A stretch of DNA of 64,000 nt from JAHRAW01 sp965249835 (GCA_965249835.1 CBDFMY010000004.1:67164-131163), one strand, 5' to 3'. Shown: positions 8,917-17,740, counted from the first letter of the stretch. Numbers and translations are program-made. Notes: generated from the letters alone by a model not told the origin.

Positions 8917-10322
8917 AGGGAGAGATCCATGGTGGCGTGGCGACCGACCATATAACAATACAAACTTGTGGGAAAGTAGCGCATTTCACGATTTGATATG
9001 TCAAACCGTCCGGTTTTGGTGCGTGTAGTAAAAGAACAAGTATGCATGTTTGGATGTTTCCTGAGAAATACCCGCAAGGGTCCGCGCTTTTGCCATTGCT
9101 CGATATTATTGTCAGACCATTTGACTTCCAAACATCCCTCGGGATGCCCGCGCTCATTAAGGAACACCATGTCTACTTCGCCGCCCTTCCATCTCGCATA
9201 GTGAAGCACTTGGTTTTTTAAATGAAACAACTGAGCGAATACCGCGGTTTCAACCAGTGCTCCCGATGGTTCCTGGTTTGTTGATGACCCAAAGAGGGCG
9301 CAATGGATGGAAGGATTGGTTAGATACACCTTGAAGAAATTGACGCGCTTGAAGCGTTTGGCATTTTGATCTATTCGGTGAACGGTTTTGATTAGAAACG
9401 CGGCTTCCAGATATTCCATGTAACGTTTGAGCGTGGGTTTGGTAACACCAGAATTTTGCGAAAGTTTGTCCAGTGATACTTCCTGAGCGGTGTTCCAGGC
9501 AAGCGACATGAACAGCGAGTTGAGCTCTTGAATGTCTTGAATACCATAAAGGCTCGGCAGGTCGCGTAGCAATACCTTGTCGATGATGTCGCTTCGAACA
9601 TAACGGCCCATGTCCTGCTGGATGGTCTCGGAAAAAACAATTTCCGGGTAACCACCGATTTGGATGTAGCGGACGAAGTGCTCGTTGAGTTTCTCAATAT
9701 AGTCTTCCGCAACAAACCACCGGCCTTTTTTTAGTCCAATCGGCACATTGATTTCTTGTAAATCCAGATACTCATAGAATGTCAGTGGTGGCAGAAAAAA
9801 ATCGGTGAAGCGACCGGCGCCAGACTCAATGCTCTTGAGTCGCAAGGCTGCCGCCGCCGAACCGGATACTACGCATTTGATGTGCGGATGTGTGTCCACA
9901 AACGCTTTCAGGTGACGCTCCCAATCTCGCAGGTATTGGATTTCATCGAGGAAGAGAAAAACGCGCACTGTTTTTTCCAGTAGGCTGGCTCCCAGGACTT
10001 TGCCAGCGAGTTCTTCGATGGAAAGATTGGAATAGAGCGGCTGGTCAAGGGATAGATAGGCAACGGAACGCGCAGGGATGCCTGTGTCCAGCAGTTTTTG
10101 GATGATGTGTTGTAGCAACACGGTTTTGCCTACGCGCCGCGGACCCATCAACACGACCGCACGGCGCACATCCACCGCTTCCACGAGTTCGGCAAGGGGC
10201 TCAAAGTAGGCACGGGGGCGCATGCGGCGGTACATCTGGTCGGTCTGTGACGGCATCTCACTCCACCACGGATTTTCAATGCGCATGCGCTCCAGGAGTT
10301 GTTCGTTGGGGATAGGTTGCAT
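8913..10322 (-). CDS. AAA_14/DUF4143 family ATPase
   Basis: A 469-aa protein. Walker A GPRRVGKT is at 60-67 and Walker B LFLDEIQYL at about 123-131, followed by a VVSGSAAAAL sensor-like segment. The C-terminal half (about 260-440) matches DUF4143, with an EVDMVF and LEVKWSD pair that resembles a degraded PD-(D/E)xK site. These single-gene ATPases are common in bacterial accessory regions; their role is not settled. It is the first gene of the minus-strand operon, and its stop overlaps the mod GTG start, which suggests co-translation. The last 15 residues overlap the alternative mod ATG. Confidence 0.85.
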   Translation of the reverse strand: MQPIPNEQLLERMRIENPWWSEMPSQTDQMYRRMRPRAYFEPLAELVEAVDVRRAVVLMGPRRVGKTVLLQHIIQKLLDTGIPARSVAYLSLDQPLYSNLSIEELAGKVLGASLLEKTVRVFLFLDEIQYLRDWERHLKAFVDTHPHIKCVVSGSAAAALRLKSIESGAGRFTDFFLPPLTFYEYLDLQEINVPIGLKKGRWFVAEDYIEKLNEHFVRYIQIGGYPEIVFSETIQQDMGRYVRSDIIDKVLLRDLPSLYGIQDIQELNSLFMSLAWNTAQEVSLDKLSQNSGVTKPTLKRYMEYLEAAFLIKTVHRIDQNAKRFKRVNFFKVYLTNPSIHCALFGSSTNQEPSGALVETAVFAQLFHLKNQVLHYARWKGGEVDMVFLNERGHPEGCLEVKWSDNNIEQWQKRGPLRVFLRKHPNMHTCSFTTRTKTGRFDISNREMRYFPTSLYCYMVGRHATMDLSL

Positions 10323-10436
10323 AATGCCGGAGTTTAGCGGGGCTGGGATGAAAAGTCAGTATAAGGAAAGTTGACTTATCATACGATGATTTTCTTTGTA
10401 TTCTCTTTATTTATCATAGGGTTAGGTATTCACCAC

Positions 10437-10543
10437 GCATCACCGCCGCACTGCTTCCGGTAAAATTCCGCCGGGGCTGAAGCGCATTACCAGTAGCAAC
10501 ACCAAACCCATCAGAAATAATCGCATGTGTCGTGCGCTGTTGA
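10437..10543 (-). repeat. Duplicated 3' end of livM (35 codons, displaced copy)
   Basis: About 105 bp here repeat the last 35 codons of livM, whose intact 3' end is at 13418-13523, at an offset of 2981 bp. The reading frame and stop codon are conserved. The differences I can align within the frame are mainly synonymous (for example ctg/cta, ggc/ggt, ttc/ttt) plus one Q-to-R change. A GGTATT hexamer precedes the repeat in both copies (10425-10430 and 13401-13406). The region 10323-10557 otherwise holds no gene. Confidence 0.9.
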
Positions 10544-10557
10544 TGTGCGATGAAACC

Positions 10558-10977
10558 CTATTTCGGCATAGCCGCGGCGACAACAATGCCGGCAAACTCA
10601 ATCAGGTCATCGGCATGCTTTTTGGCTACAGCCTCTACTCTTTTATAGTCGATCTCCTGATATTTGTGGACAACAATATTTCTGAAACCCACCATGCCGA
10701 TAAGTTTCTTTTCCAGTTTGGTGCTGATGATGTCGGCTTTTCTAAGCAAGGTAAAACTCTCGGCACTATCTTTTGGCCAACCTAATTTTTTCATGCGTAT
10801 CGTGTGGTTCGCCATATCCAACACCTGTTCACATGCACGCTGCAGATTCAAAACGATAATGTCTTGCTTGTCGTAATCTTTTTCAAACGGCAATTCTGTT
10901 TCTCTTTTCCATGTGCTTCGGGCGCGCTGTACGCTAAGTTCAACGCTCTGTTGTTTTGTAATTAGAATATCGTTCAT
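10558..10977 (-). CDS. hepT: HepT-like ribonuclease toxin (HEPN, DUF86), second copy
   Basis: A 139-aa protein with the HEPN motif RNIVVHKY (R99, H104, Y106 at the same positions as the copy at 2936-3349). Long stretches are shared with that copy, such as RACEQ, DMAN and KKHADDL, so the two are paralogues. It overlaps the upstream MntA-like gene by ATGA, tighter than the 8-nt overlap of the first pair. It sits just inside the displaced livM 3' end. The predicted role is an RNase toxin inactivated by AMPylation of Y106. Confidence 0.88.
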   Translation of the reverse strand: MNDILITKQQSVELSVQRARSTWKRETELPFEKDYDKQDIIVLNLQRACEQVLDMANHTIRMKKLGWPKDSAESFTLLRKADIISTKLEKKLIGMVGFRNIVVHKYQEIDYKRVEAVAKKHADDLIEFAGIVVAAAMPK

Positions 10978-11387
10978 TGTGCAAACACCCTCCCGCTTGT
11001 GATGATTTCTTCGCGAATTCCCGCGCGTTCCTGATTTAGTTTCTGGTGCTTCGAAAGAACAATAACCTCAAAGCGAATGCGTTCATTCTCGTCAGCGCAA
11101 TGTATCAACCTTCCGCTACTCAAAATTTCCGCTTGAAAACTCGTGTCAACATCACGCAAATTAATCAAGTCGGCGCGTTCCACTTTCGCAGCCGACGCAA
11201 CTTCCACCGAAAGATGGCACCAGTCCCAAAAATCGACCGCACACGCTACCGTGTTTGGCAACAACACGGCAACATCCACATCGCTGTTCGGTCGCTGGTA
11301 TTCGGTTCCCCATGTGCCATAAAGATAAATGGCTTGGGTGTCAGGGTGGGCGGCGAGGATGGGAGCGGTGATGTCGAGGTGGGTCAT
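10974..11387 (-). CDS. mntA: MntA-like nucleotidyltransferase antitoxin, second copy
   Basis: A 137-aa MNT-domain protein, MTHLDITAPILAAHPD at the start, with YGTWGTEY and NSDVDVAVL as the nucleotidyltransferase core. It is closely similar to the copy at 3342-3755 over its first 100 residues and more divergent at the C-terminus, where antitoxin and toxin contact would be expected. The upstream sequence before ATG (attgct) is the same in both copies, so the duplication includes the start region. Confidence 0.86.
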   Translation of the reverse strand: MTHLDITAPILAAHPDTQAIYLYGTWGTEYQRPNSDVDVAVLLPNTVACAVDFWDWCHLSVEVASAAKVERADLINLRDVDTSFQAEILSSGRLIHCADENERIRFEVIVLSKHQKLNQERAGIREEIITSGRVFAQ

Positions 11388-11412
11388 AGCAATTTTGCCG
11401 TTCCTTAACTTT

Positions 11413-11982
11413 TCAGATTAGCCTGGCAAACTGTGTAAAATTACCCGGATGCTGCAATTTAAGCATATTCTCTGGTCTATCGTGTACTTTACCAGGTGGC
11501 CGATTACGAGTTGGGTGCTTATTCATGTTTACTTTTACGATGCCGATGAAACGATTTTCGTATTTTTCATTATCAAGAAATGATTCCACATTCCAAAATT
11601 TTTGTGCAACCGCACGGCAATGCGCGACTACACATTCCGCGCCTTTTAGTTGCTTGACTATATCTCTGTTTTCATAATTCTTGCTACTTTTTACTTCAAT
11701 AAAGAGTATCCACTTCTTCTTGCCGGCATCAGCGACAATAACGTAATCCGCTCTCTTATTTTCACCACGAGTGCCTTGATAAAAAGGCACGGCTTCAGGG
11801 AACTTATCTGCTCTGAAAATGATGCTATCTTGCGGGAGCCCAGAAATCTTAAAAGCATAGAGTATTTTGTTCTCTTCATCTTTTTCAGATAACATCACGC
11901 TACATTTATTCTTGCCGCTACTGCTATGGAGCACAATCGCACTGTCTACAATCATTTTACGCAACAAATCAATATCCGACAC
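11413..11982 (-). CDS. Unknown protein with PD-(D/E)xK-like signature, partner of an ATPase
   Basis: A 189-aa protein of no family I can name. Residues about 77-101 contain RADYVIVAD followed by LFIEVKSSK, which fits the D...ExK core of PD-(D/E)xK nucleases (D79, E96, K98). The rest is mixed alpha/beta with a basic C-terminal tail. Its start overlaps the stop of the upstream ATPase gene by one base, so the two are translated together. An ATPase plus nuclease pair in a defence island suggests an anti-phage effector module, but that is inference; a single-strand break or tRNA nuclease activity is equally possible. Confidence 0.62.
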   Translation of the reverse strand: MSDIDLLRKMIVDSAIVLHSSSGKNKCSVMLSEKDEENKILYAFKISGLPQDSIIFRADKFPEAVPFYQGTRGENKRADYVIVADAGKKKWILFIEVKSSKNYENRDIVKQLKGAECVVAHCRAVAQKFWNVESFLDNEKYENRFIGIVKVNMNKHPTRNRPPGKVHDRPENMLKLQHPGNFTQFARLI

Positions 11983-13364
11983 TATTCATCCCCTCCCCAG
12001 AGTATCTCCTCTTGGATGTCATTCATTTCGTTTATTGATTTGTCGAAACTAACGACTTCAATGCCCTGTTTTTGACTGATGTCGGCAGATGTCAAGGTCT
12101 GACAACGGCTTCTTCTTACATTTCCATCTTGTTTCACGAGACTTTCTTCGGCGACATACAATCGTATTTTTTGGTGGTCAAGCAATTCTTCATGTTTATA
12201 TTTCCGTTTTTTTGCAGTCCGATTCAAGTGAGAATTGTCTTGCTTCAGCATAATCAAAGTGTTCAATTCTTTGACGATATAATCACTATGCGTAGTAATA
12301 AATACTTTCATACCCACATTAACCAGACGCGAAAAAAGCCGCGCAATACGGCGCTGATTTTCAGGATGTAAGTTTAGCTCCGGCTCGTCGACTATCAGCA
12401 AATCTCTTGGTTTGGCCTCATGAGCAAGATAAAAACCAATATCCAGTAAAGAACGCACTGCACTAGAGCTTTCATCCATTGTTAATTTGATAGATCTATT
12501 TTTGTTAGGTCTAAAAAATACCCCGTCATTTTTGACAATGTATTTACCACCGATAATATTGGAAAAATCTGTCAATATATCCGGGTGTTTTTGAGCAAGA
12601 AAACTCTTATTTTTTTCCATTTTTTCAATTCGACGAGTGAAATCTACATTTACTGTTACTGGTAATGCATAGTCCGGATAAGCATCAAACAGCAACTTTA
12701 ATGGGTCTACTTTTTCATCATGTTTCATCTGATCAAGTAATCGATTTCTGGCAAAATCCAGTTCCTTCCTAAAAATAGTAGCCCCGGTTCTCTCGGTGCT
12801 GGAAATGAAAACATTGGGAAGCACCGATGAAAAAATTAATTCAGCTATTCTTTCTGAAATAATTTTTTTAATTAAGCCTCGAGGAATGTCTGGCTCACCT
12901 TCTTGTACCACCGATATATTAAGGTGCTCACATTCCAAATTTTTAACGATGGAAATGCGGAGTGATTCTCCGATGCGAATATGTTGTTCAAATTTCTTCG
13001 GTATAGAGATGTCGTTTTTACCTATCAATATCTCAAATGTGGTGTTTGCAAATCTCTCTTCTGACGATGCGAAAATTCTTGGTAGATGTTTCGTATACGA
13101 TACACATCCTTTTTTTAATATATTTGCATGCTGTTTTAAATATTTATCTATGCTGACTTTGCTTTCTGATTTTTGAATAAAAGCATCAACCTCATCATTA
13201 CTAATTGGCACTTTCAGCATCTCTCTCCAATTCCACAAAAACCCAAATAACGCATATGCGGCATATGTTTTGCCACTGTTATTCTCACCACAGATAATTG
13301 TCAAATCGCCCAATTCAAATTCGGCTTGTTTGAGTACGCCAAGATTTTTAACTTTGATTTTCAT
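11982..13364 (-). CDS. AAA/ABC-type ATPase of the OLD/RecF-like group
   Basis: A 460-aa protein. Walker A GENNSGKT is at 26-33, Walker B LLIVDEPEL at about 322-330, and the switch histidine TTHS at about 357-360. The ABC signature is degenerate (DESSSAVRSLL, 297-307). No TOPRIM acidic cluster is visible after the ATPase core, unlike the protein at 5198-6793, so nuclease activity would have to come from the adjacent 189-aa protein. Both ATPases start with the same MKIK and the same ATGAAAATCAAA bases, directly after a mod 3'-end sequence. Confidence 0.82.
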   Translation of the reverse strand: MKIKVKNLGVLKQAEFELGDLTIICGENNSGKTYAAYALFGFLWNWREMLKVPISNDEVDAFIQKSESKVSIDKYLKQHANILKKGCVSYTKHLPRIFASSEERFANTTFEILIGKNDISIPKKFEQHIRIGESLRISIVKNLECEHLNISVVQEGEPDIPRGLIKKIISERIAELIFSSVLPNVFISSTERTGATIFRKELDFARNRLLDQMKHDEKVDPLKLLFDAYPDYALPVTVNVDFTRRIEKMEKNKSFLAQKHPDILTDFSNIIGGKYIVKNDGVFFRPNKNRSIKLTMDESSSAVRSLLDIGFYLAHEAKPRDLLIVDEPELNLHPENQRRIARLFSRLVNVGMKVFITTHSDYIVKELNTLIMLKQDNSHLNRTAKKRKYKHEELLDHQKIRLYVAEESLVKQDGNVRRSRCQTLTSADISQKQGIEVVSFDKSINEMNDIQEEILWGGDE

Positions 13365-13400
13365 ATGGTCACCTCCAAAATCATCATCGCGTCATTATAA
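13365..13400 (-). pseudogene. Relic of a type III mod 3' end
   Basis: Directly before the ATPase ATG the minus strand reads as NDAMMILEVTI and stop, matching the last residues of the intact Mod (NDTMKIVEVRV). The same ATGA overlap with the following ATG is kept. Only about 12 codons remain, so a mod gene once stood here and was deleted, or the ATPase cassette was copied together with a mod tail. On its other side, 21 bp away, is the stop of livM. Confidence 0.65.
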
Positions 13401-13420
13401 GGTATTGTCGGCGGCGTGCA

Positions 13421-14785
13421 TCACCGCCGCACTGCTTCCGGTAAAATTCCGCCGGGGCTGAAGCGCATTACCAGCAGCAACACCAAGCCCATCAGGAATA
13501 ATCGCATGTGTTGCGCGCTGTTCATTAAGTGTATGCGGATTGCGTTGTTGTCGCCGAGCCAGCCGGTGGCGTTGTCGATCAGCCACAGCCCGATCGGCTC
13601 GGCCTCTATCCAAACGAACCACACCAAAAATCCGCCCAATACCGCGCCGAGATTGTTGCCCGAGCCACCGACGATGACCATGACCCAGATCAGGAAGGTG
13701 AAGCGCAATGGGTTGTAGGTGCCGGGGGTGAATTGCCCGTCCAATGTGGTCAGCATGGCGCCGCCGATGCCGACCACGGCGGAGCCGAGGATGAACACCT
13801 GGCGATGGCGTGCGACGATGTCTTTTCCCATGGCGTTTGCCGACACTTCATTGTCGCGGATCGCTCGCATCATTCTTCCCCAGGGTGAATACAATGCGGT
13901 GCTGCTTAGCAACAGGATGATCGCCAGCACGCCGGCGAACAACCCGGTGTAACATAATTTCACGAACAAACTTGAATAGTCGATCACCAAAATTTGTAAC
14001 GCCTGGTGTTTTGCATCCAACGACAATGTGGACAACTCGGCGGCGTTGACTTTTTCCACCAGGGCGATAAACCACTGTGTTTGTTGCAACTCAATTTCAT
14101 ATGGCACCGGGCGCGCCAAGCCGGTAACATTTTTTACGCCGCGCGTGAGCCAGTCTTCGTTTTTCAAAACCGCGATGATGATTTCCGAGATGCCGAGCGT
14201 GGCGATGGCGAGATAGTCGGAGCGCAAGCCGAGTGCGACTCTGCCGACGACCCAGGCCGCGCCGGCGGCGAACACGCCGCCCACCGCCCAGGACAAAATC
14301 ACCGGCAAGCCGAGCCCGCCGAGGTATCCATACTTGGCCGGATTGACCGCTTCGATGGCTGCCACCGCCGGGTCGTAGAAGTGGCGCAAGGCGAAGTAGC
14401 CGAACACGATGACCGCGGCCATGCTGACCAGTCGCAAGCGACCTTTGGGCAGGCGGCGGTGCAATAAAACCGCGCCGATGATTGTGGCAACGCCGAGCAA
14501 CGCGGCGAGGATTAAATTAACCCCGCCGGCGGCCCAGGCACCCGGCACTGGCGGTTTGGAAACCAACACCGCGGCGAGGCCGCCGAGTGCCGCGAAGCCC
14601 ATGATGCCGACGTTGAACAGGCCGGCGTAGCCCCACTGGATATTGACCCCCAATGCCATGATCGCGGAGATCAGGCACAGATTCAGAATCGCCAGCCCCA
14701 GCGACCACGATTGCCCGATGCCCACCAGCGCGAGCAGTGCGGCCATAATCGCGAAGACGACCGCGGTTCGTGCGCGCTGACTCAC
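13421..14785 (-). CDS. livM: Branched-chain amino acid ABC transporter permease LivM
   Basis: A 454-aa polytopic permease. LivM hallmarks are ALGVNIQWGYAGLFNVG near the N-terminus and the EAA-like loop around RAIRDNEVSANAMGKD, then GSAVVGIGGAM and VGGSGNNLGAVLGG. The start is GTG 14785, which overlaps the livH stop as GTGA; an upstream ATG at 14905 lies inside livH and gives a non-family N-terminus. It is longer than many LivM proteins, with an extra segment before the core loop (about residues 235-270). Its last 35 codons are duplicated at 10437-10543, but this copy is complete. Confidence 0.9.
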   Translation of the reverse strand: MSQRARTAVVFAIMAALLALVGIGQSWSLGLAILNLCLISAIMALGVNIQWGYAGLFNVGIMGFAALGGLAAVLVSKPPVPGAWAAGGVNLILAALLGVATIIGAVLLHRRLPKGRLRLVSMAAVIVFGYFALRHFYDPAVAAIEAVNPAKYGYLGGLGLPVILSWAVGGVFAAGAAWVVGRVALGLRSDYLAIATLGISEIIIAVLKNEDWLTRGVKNVTGLARPVPYEIELQQTQWFIALVEKVNAAELSTLSLDAKHQALQILVIDYSSLFVKLCYTGLFAGVLAIILLLSSTALYSPWGRMMRAIRDNEVSANAMGKDIVARHRQVFILGSAVVGIGGAMLTTLDGQFTPGTYNPLRFTFLIWVMVIVGGSGNNLGAVLGGFLVWFVWIEAEPIGLWLIDNATGWLGDNNAIRIHLMNSAQHMRLFLMGLVLLLVMRFSPGGILPEAVRR

Positions 14786-15795
14786 AACGCTCTGCCGCGG
14801 AATATGCCGGTGGGTCGCACCACCAACACCACCACCAGGATGACGAACGACACCGCGAACTTGTAGTCGGTGGATAGCAATTGCATCAATCCATCGGGCT
14901 CCCATTGCGCGGGCAGCAGGTAGGCGAGAAATTTTTTGTAGGCGTAGGTAAGCGTCACTTCGGAAAATGCGATGACGAAGCCGCCGATGATCGCGCCCAC
15001 CGGCGAGCCGATGCCGCCGACTATGGAGGCCGCGAAAATCGGCAACAGTAAATGAAAGTAAGTGAACGGTTTGAAACTTTTATCCAGCCCATACAAAGTG
15101 CCGGCCACGGTGGCAAATGCGGCGACTAACACCCAGGTAACCAATACCACGCGGTCGGGGTCTATGCCAGACAACAACGACAAGTCGCGGTTATCCGAAA
15201 ACGCGCGCATCGCTTTGCCGGTGCGGGTTTTTTGCAAGAACCAAAACAACGCGGCGACCAACAACACCGCGATGACGATGGTCAGCCCTTGCGACACTTT
15301 GATGCTCAAACCTTCGGCGAGTCCGCTCATCTGTTTGAAGTCGCGCGCATGAATGATGAATCGTTCACCATCGGCAAATTGCTGGTCGTTGGGACCGATG
15401 ATAAAGCGCACGATGCCGTTGACCATAAACATCACGCCGACCGAAGCGATGACGAACACCACCGACACACTTTTGATGCGGCGGTAATGTCGATACACGG
15501 TTTTGTCGACGATCACACAAAGCACGGCGGTGGCGGCGATACCAATCGGCAAGCCGAGCAACGCGGTCGGCAATGGCGCGATGCTGATGCCGACCGATTG
15601 CAGCCACCAGGTGACGAGGATGACTATCATGGTGCCGAACGCCATGGTGTCGCCATGCGCGAAGTTGGAGAAGCGCAACACCGCATAAACCAGCGTTACG
15701 CCGAGCGCGCCGAGTGCGAGTTGCGAACCATATGACAACGCCGGAATCAGCACGAAGTTGGCGAGTAGCACCAGCGCGTTTAATAAATCAAGCAT
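14782..15795 (-). CDS. livH: Branched-chain amino acid ABC transporter permease LivH
   Basis: A 337-aa integral membrane permease with typical LivH segments: LGVTLVYAVLRFSNFAHGD in the first third, and GIDPDRVVLVTWVLVAAFA with GGIGSPVGAIIGG in the last third. With LivM it forms the inner-membrane channel for leucine, isoleucine, valine or related amino acids and amides. It is coupled to livM by a 4-bp overlap. Upstream, 381 bp of repeats separate it from livF. Confidence 0.92.
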   Translation of the reverse strand: MLDLLNALVLLANFVLIPALSYGSQLALGALGVTLVYAVLRFSNFAHGDTMAFGTMIVILVTWWLQSVGISIAPLPTALLGLPIGIAATAVLCVIVDKTVYRHYRRIKSVSVVFVIASVGVMFMVNGIVRFIIGPNDQQFADGERFIIHARDFKQMSGLAEGLSIKVSQGLTIVIAVLLVAALFWFLQKTRTGKAMRAFSDNRDLSLLSGIDPDRVVLVTWVLVAAFATVAGTLYGLDKSFKPFTYFHLLLPIFAASIVGGIGSPVGAIIGGFVIAFSEVTLTYAYKKFLAYLLPAQWEPDGLMQLLSTDYKFAVSFVILVVVLVVRPTGIFRGRAL

Positions 15796-16176
15796 GGGGG
15801 TTCATGGGTTGGGCGTTTGTTTGGTTGCGCGTGTCATTGTTGTATAGGCTCACTATTTCGCTGTCAGTTTTTTTTTTCGTTTACCATTGGCGTCTCACAA
15901 AGGAATCATCGCCTTCCGATTCACCATTGTATCCCAACCCGTCATTGCCCGGCCCTTATTATCATTGGCCGGGCAATCCAGTTATTAAACTCAGCGGCGT
16001 AGCCGCTATCATTACCGGCGGCAAAGCCGCCGCTATTGCGCGGCTACGCCGCGTCTGGATTCCCGCCTGCCGGCGAGAATGACGGCCAAGAGGGCGGTGC
16101 TAAAACACCACTGGAAAGGAACAAAACAGGGCAGTGAATTAGTGAACACATACAATTGTTCTCTCTCGCACAAGCA
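15796..16176. repeat. Dispersed intergenic repeats between livH and livF (family C)
   Basis: This gene-free 381-bp stretch holds a module (about 15835-15960) that reappears in reverse at 23455-23590, with shared words such as GAGACGCCAATGGTAAACG and GCGAAATAGTGA. A second module (about 16050-16165) with the hairpin CCGCCTGCCGGCGAGAATGA and AGGGCGGTGCTAAAA reappears at 29820-29935 (reverse) and 35400-35450. The repeats split the liv transport operon. I see no gene or convincing promoter here. Confidence 0.75.
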
Positions 16177-16881
16177 TCATCCGCCCAAAAAAGATTTGCG
16201 TACTTCAGGGTTGGCGAGTAGGGCGGCGCCGGTGTCGGTGTGGCGGTTTTCGCCGATGACCAACACATACCCGCGGTCGGCGATGCCAAGTGCCTGACGC
16301 GCGTTTTGTTCCACCATCAAAATCGCGACACCACTTTTACGCACTTCCAAAATGCGATCGAACAATTCATCCATCACGATCGGCGACACGCCGGCGGTTG
16401 GCTCGTCGAGCATCAACACCGACGGCTCGGTCATCAGCGCGCGCCCGACCGCGACTTGTTGCCGTTGACCGCCGGACAACTCGCCCGTGGCTTGTCGACG
16501 TTTTTGCGCCAGCACGGGAAAAAGTTCGAACACCTGCTCCATGGTTTCGGTGAAATCATCGTGCCGCAAATACGCGCCCATCTCCAAGTTCTCCTGCACC
16601 GTCATGCTCACGAAAACATTGTCGGTCTGCGGCACGAAGGCCATGCCGCGCGCCACCCGCGCCTGGGGGGTGAGCGCGGTGATGTCGTCGCCGTCCAGCA
16701 TGACATGCCCTTCGCGCAATTTGAGCATGCCGAGCATGGCCTTCATCGCGGTTGATTTGCCGGCGCCGTTGGGCCCGACAATGACCGCGATTTCGCCCTT
16801 GTCCACGCCCACCGTGCAGCCCTTGAGAATGTCCGCGCCGCCGTAGCCGCCGGTCATGTTCTCGCCGCTGAGAAAATTCAT
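16177..16881 (-). CDS. livF: Branched-chain amino acid ABC transporter ATP-binding protein LivF
   Basis: A 234-aa ABC ATPase of normal LivF length. Walker A is GPNGAGKS, the signature LSGGQRQQVAVGRALM, and Walker B LMLDEPTAGVSP. LivF-type features include KEGEIAVIVGPN-like spacing and a short C-terminus. ATG 16881 overlaps the livG stop (ATGA), so the two ATPases are co-translated and probably form a heterodimer on LivHM. Confidence 0.92.
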   Translation of the reverse strand: MNFLSGENMTGGYGGADILKGCTVGVDKGEIAVIVGPNGAGKSTAMKAMLGMLKLREGHVMLDGDDITALTPQARVARGMAFVPQTDNVFVSMTVQENLEMGAYLRHDDFTETMEQVFELFPVLAQKRRQATGELSGGQRQQVAVGRALMTEPSVLMLDEPTAGVSPIVMDELFDRILEVRKSGVAILMVEQNARQALGIADRGYVLVIGENRHTDTGAALLANPEVRKSFLGG

Positions 16882-17684
16882 GCCGGCTGTTCCGGTGTCG
16901 GCGCCGGTTTGTTCTGCGGTTTATTCTTCAGGCCGCGGCCAAGATAGGCTTCGATGACCTGTTCGTTGGATTTCACCTCGTCGGCGCTGCCTTCGGTCAG
17001 CACCGCACCTTCGGCCATTACGATTACCGGGTCGCACAGACGCGAGATAAAATCCATGTCGTGTTCGATCATGCAGAAGGTGTAACCGCGTTCCCGGTTG
17101 AGGCGGAGAATGGCGTCGCCGATGTCGTTCAGCAAGGTGCGGTTGACCCCGGCTCCGACTTCATCCAGCAACACCACCTTGGCGTCCACCATCATGGTGC
17201 GGCCGAGTTCCAGCAGTTTTTTCTGCCCGCCGGACAGGTTGCCCGCCAGTTCGTCGGCGACCTGGGACAGTTGCAAAAATTCGATCACCGATTCCGCCTT
17301 CTTATAAATCCGCCCTTCCTGCCGAAAGACCCGGCGCCGCTGTAGCCAGGCGCGGGGCAACTGCTCGCCGGCCTGGGCCGCGGGCACCATCATGAAATTC
17401 TCCCGCACCGTCAAACTTGAGAATTCGTGGGCGATCTGGAAGGTTCTGAGCAGCCCCCGGGCGAATAACTGGTGTGGTTTAAGGCCGGTGATGTCTTCCC
17501 CATCGAGATGGATATGGCCAGATGTCGGCGCGTAAACCCCGGCGATTACATTAAACAAAGTGGTTTTGCCGGCGCCGTTGGGTCCGATCAAGCCGGTGAT
17601 CGTCCCCTGCTGTATCTCAAGAGTGGCGTTATCCACGGCCTTCAAGCCGCCGAAATGCTTATGGATAGAATCAATTTGAATCAT
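16878..17684 (-). CDS. livG: Branched-chain amino acid ABC transporter ATP-binding protein LivG
   Basis: A 268-aa ABC ATPase. Walker A GPNGAGKTT, signature LSGGQKKLLELGRTMM, Walker B VLLDEVGAGVN, and the LivG-type RTFQIAHEFSSLTV segment are visible. The aspartate-glutamate of Walker B reads DEVGAG where most paralogues have DEPTAG; this is common in LivG. It is the first gene of the liv block. The C-terminus ends in a proline-rich tail. Confidence 0.92.
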   Translation of the reverse strand: MIQIDSIHKHFGGLKAVDNATLEIQQGTITGLIGPNGAGKTTLFNVIAGVYAPTSGHIHLDGEDITGLKPHQLFARGLLRTFQIAHEFSSLTVRENFMMVPAAQAGEQLPRAWLQRRRVFRQEGRIYKKAESVIEFLQLSQVADELAGNLSGGQKKLLELGRTMMVDAKVVLLDEVGAGVNRTLLNDIGDAILRLNRERGYTFCMIEHDMDFISRLCDPVIVMAEGAVLTEGSADEVKSNEQVIEAYLGRGLKNKPQNKPAPTPEQPA

Positions 17685-17740
17685 GGGTTGGTGGTTTCGG
17701 CCTGAGGCCGGTTTTTATGGTGGGTTTTATAATAGCGGAA

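Noticed and set aside
11413..13364. PARIS (AriA/AriB) pair
   Set aside because: The small partner shows a PD-(D/E)xK-like signature instead of the TOPRIM/DUF4435 features of AriB.
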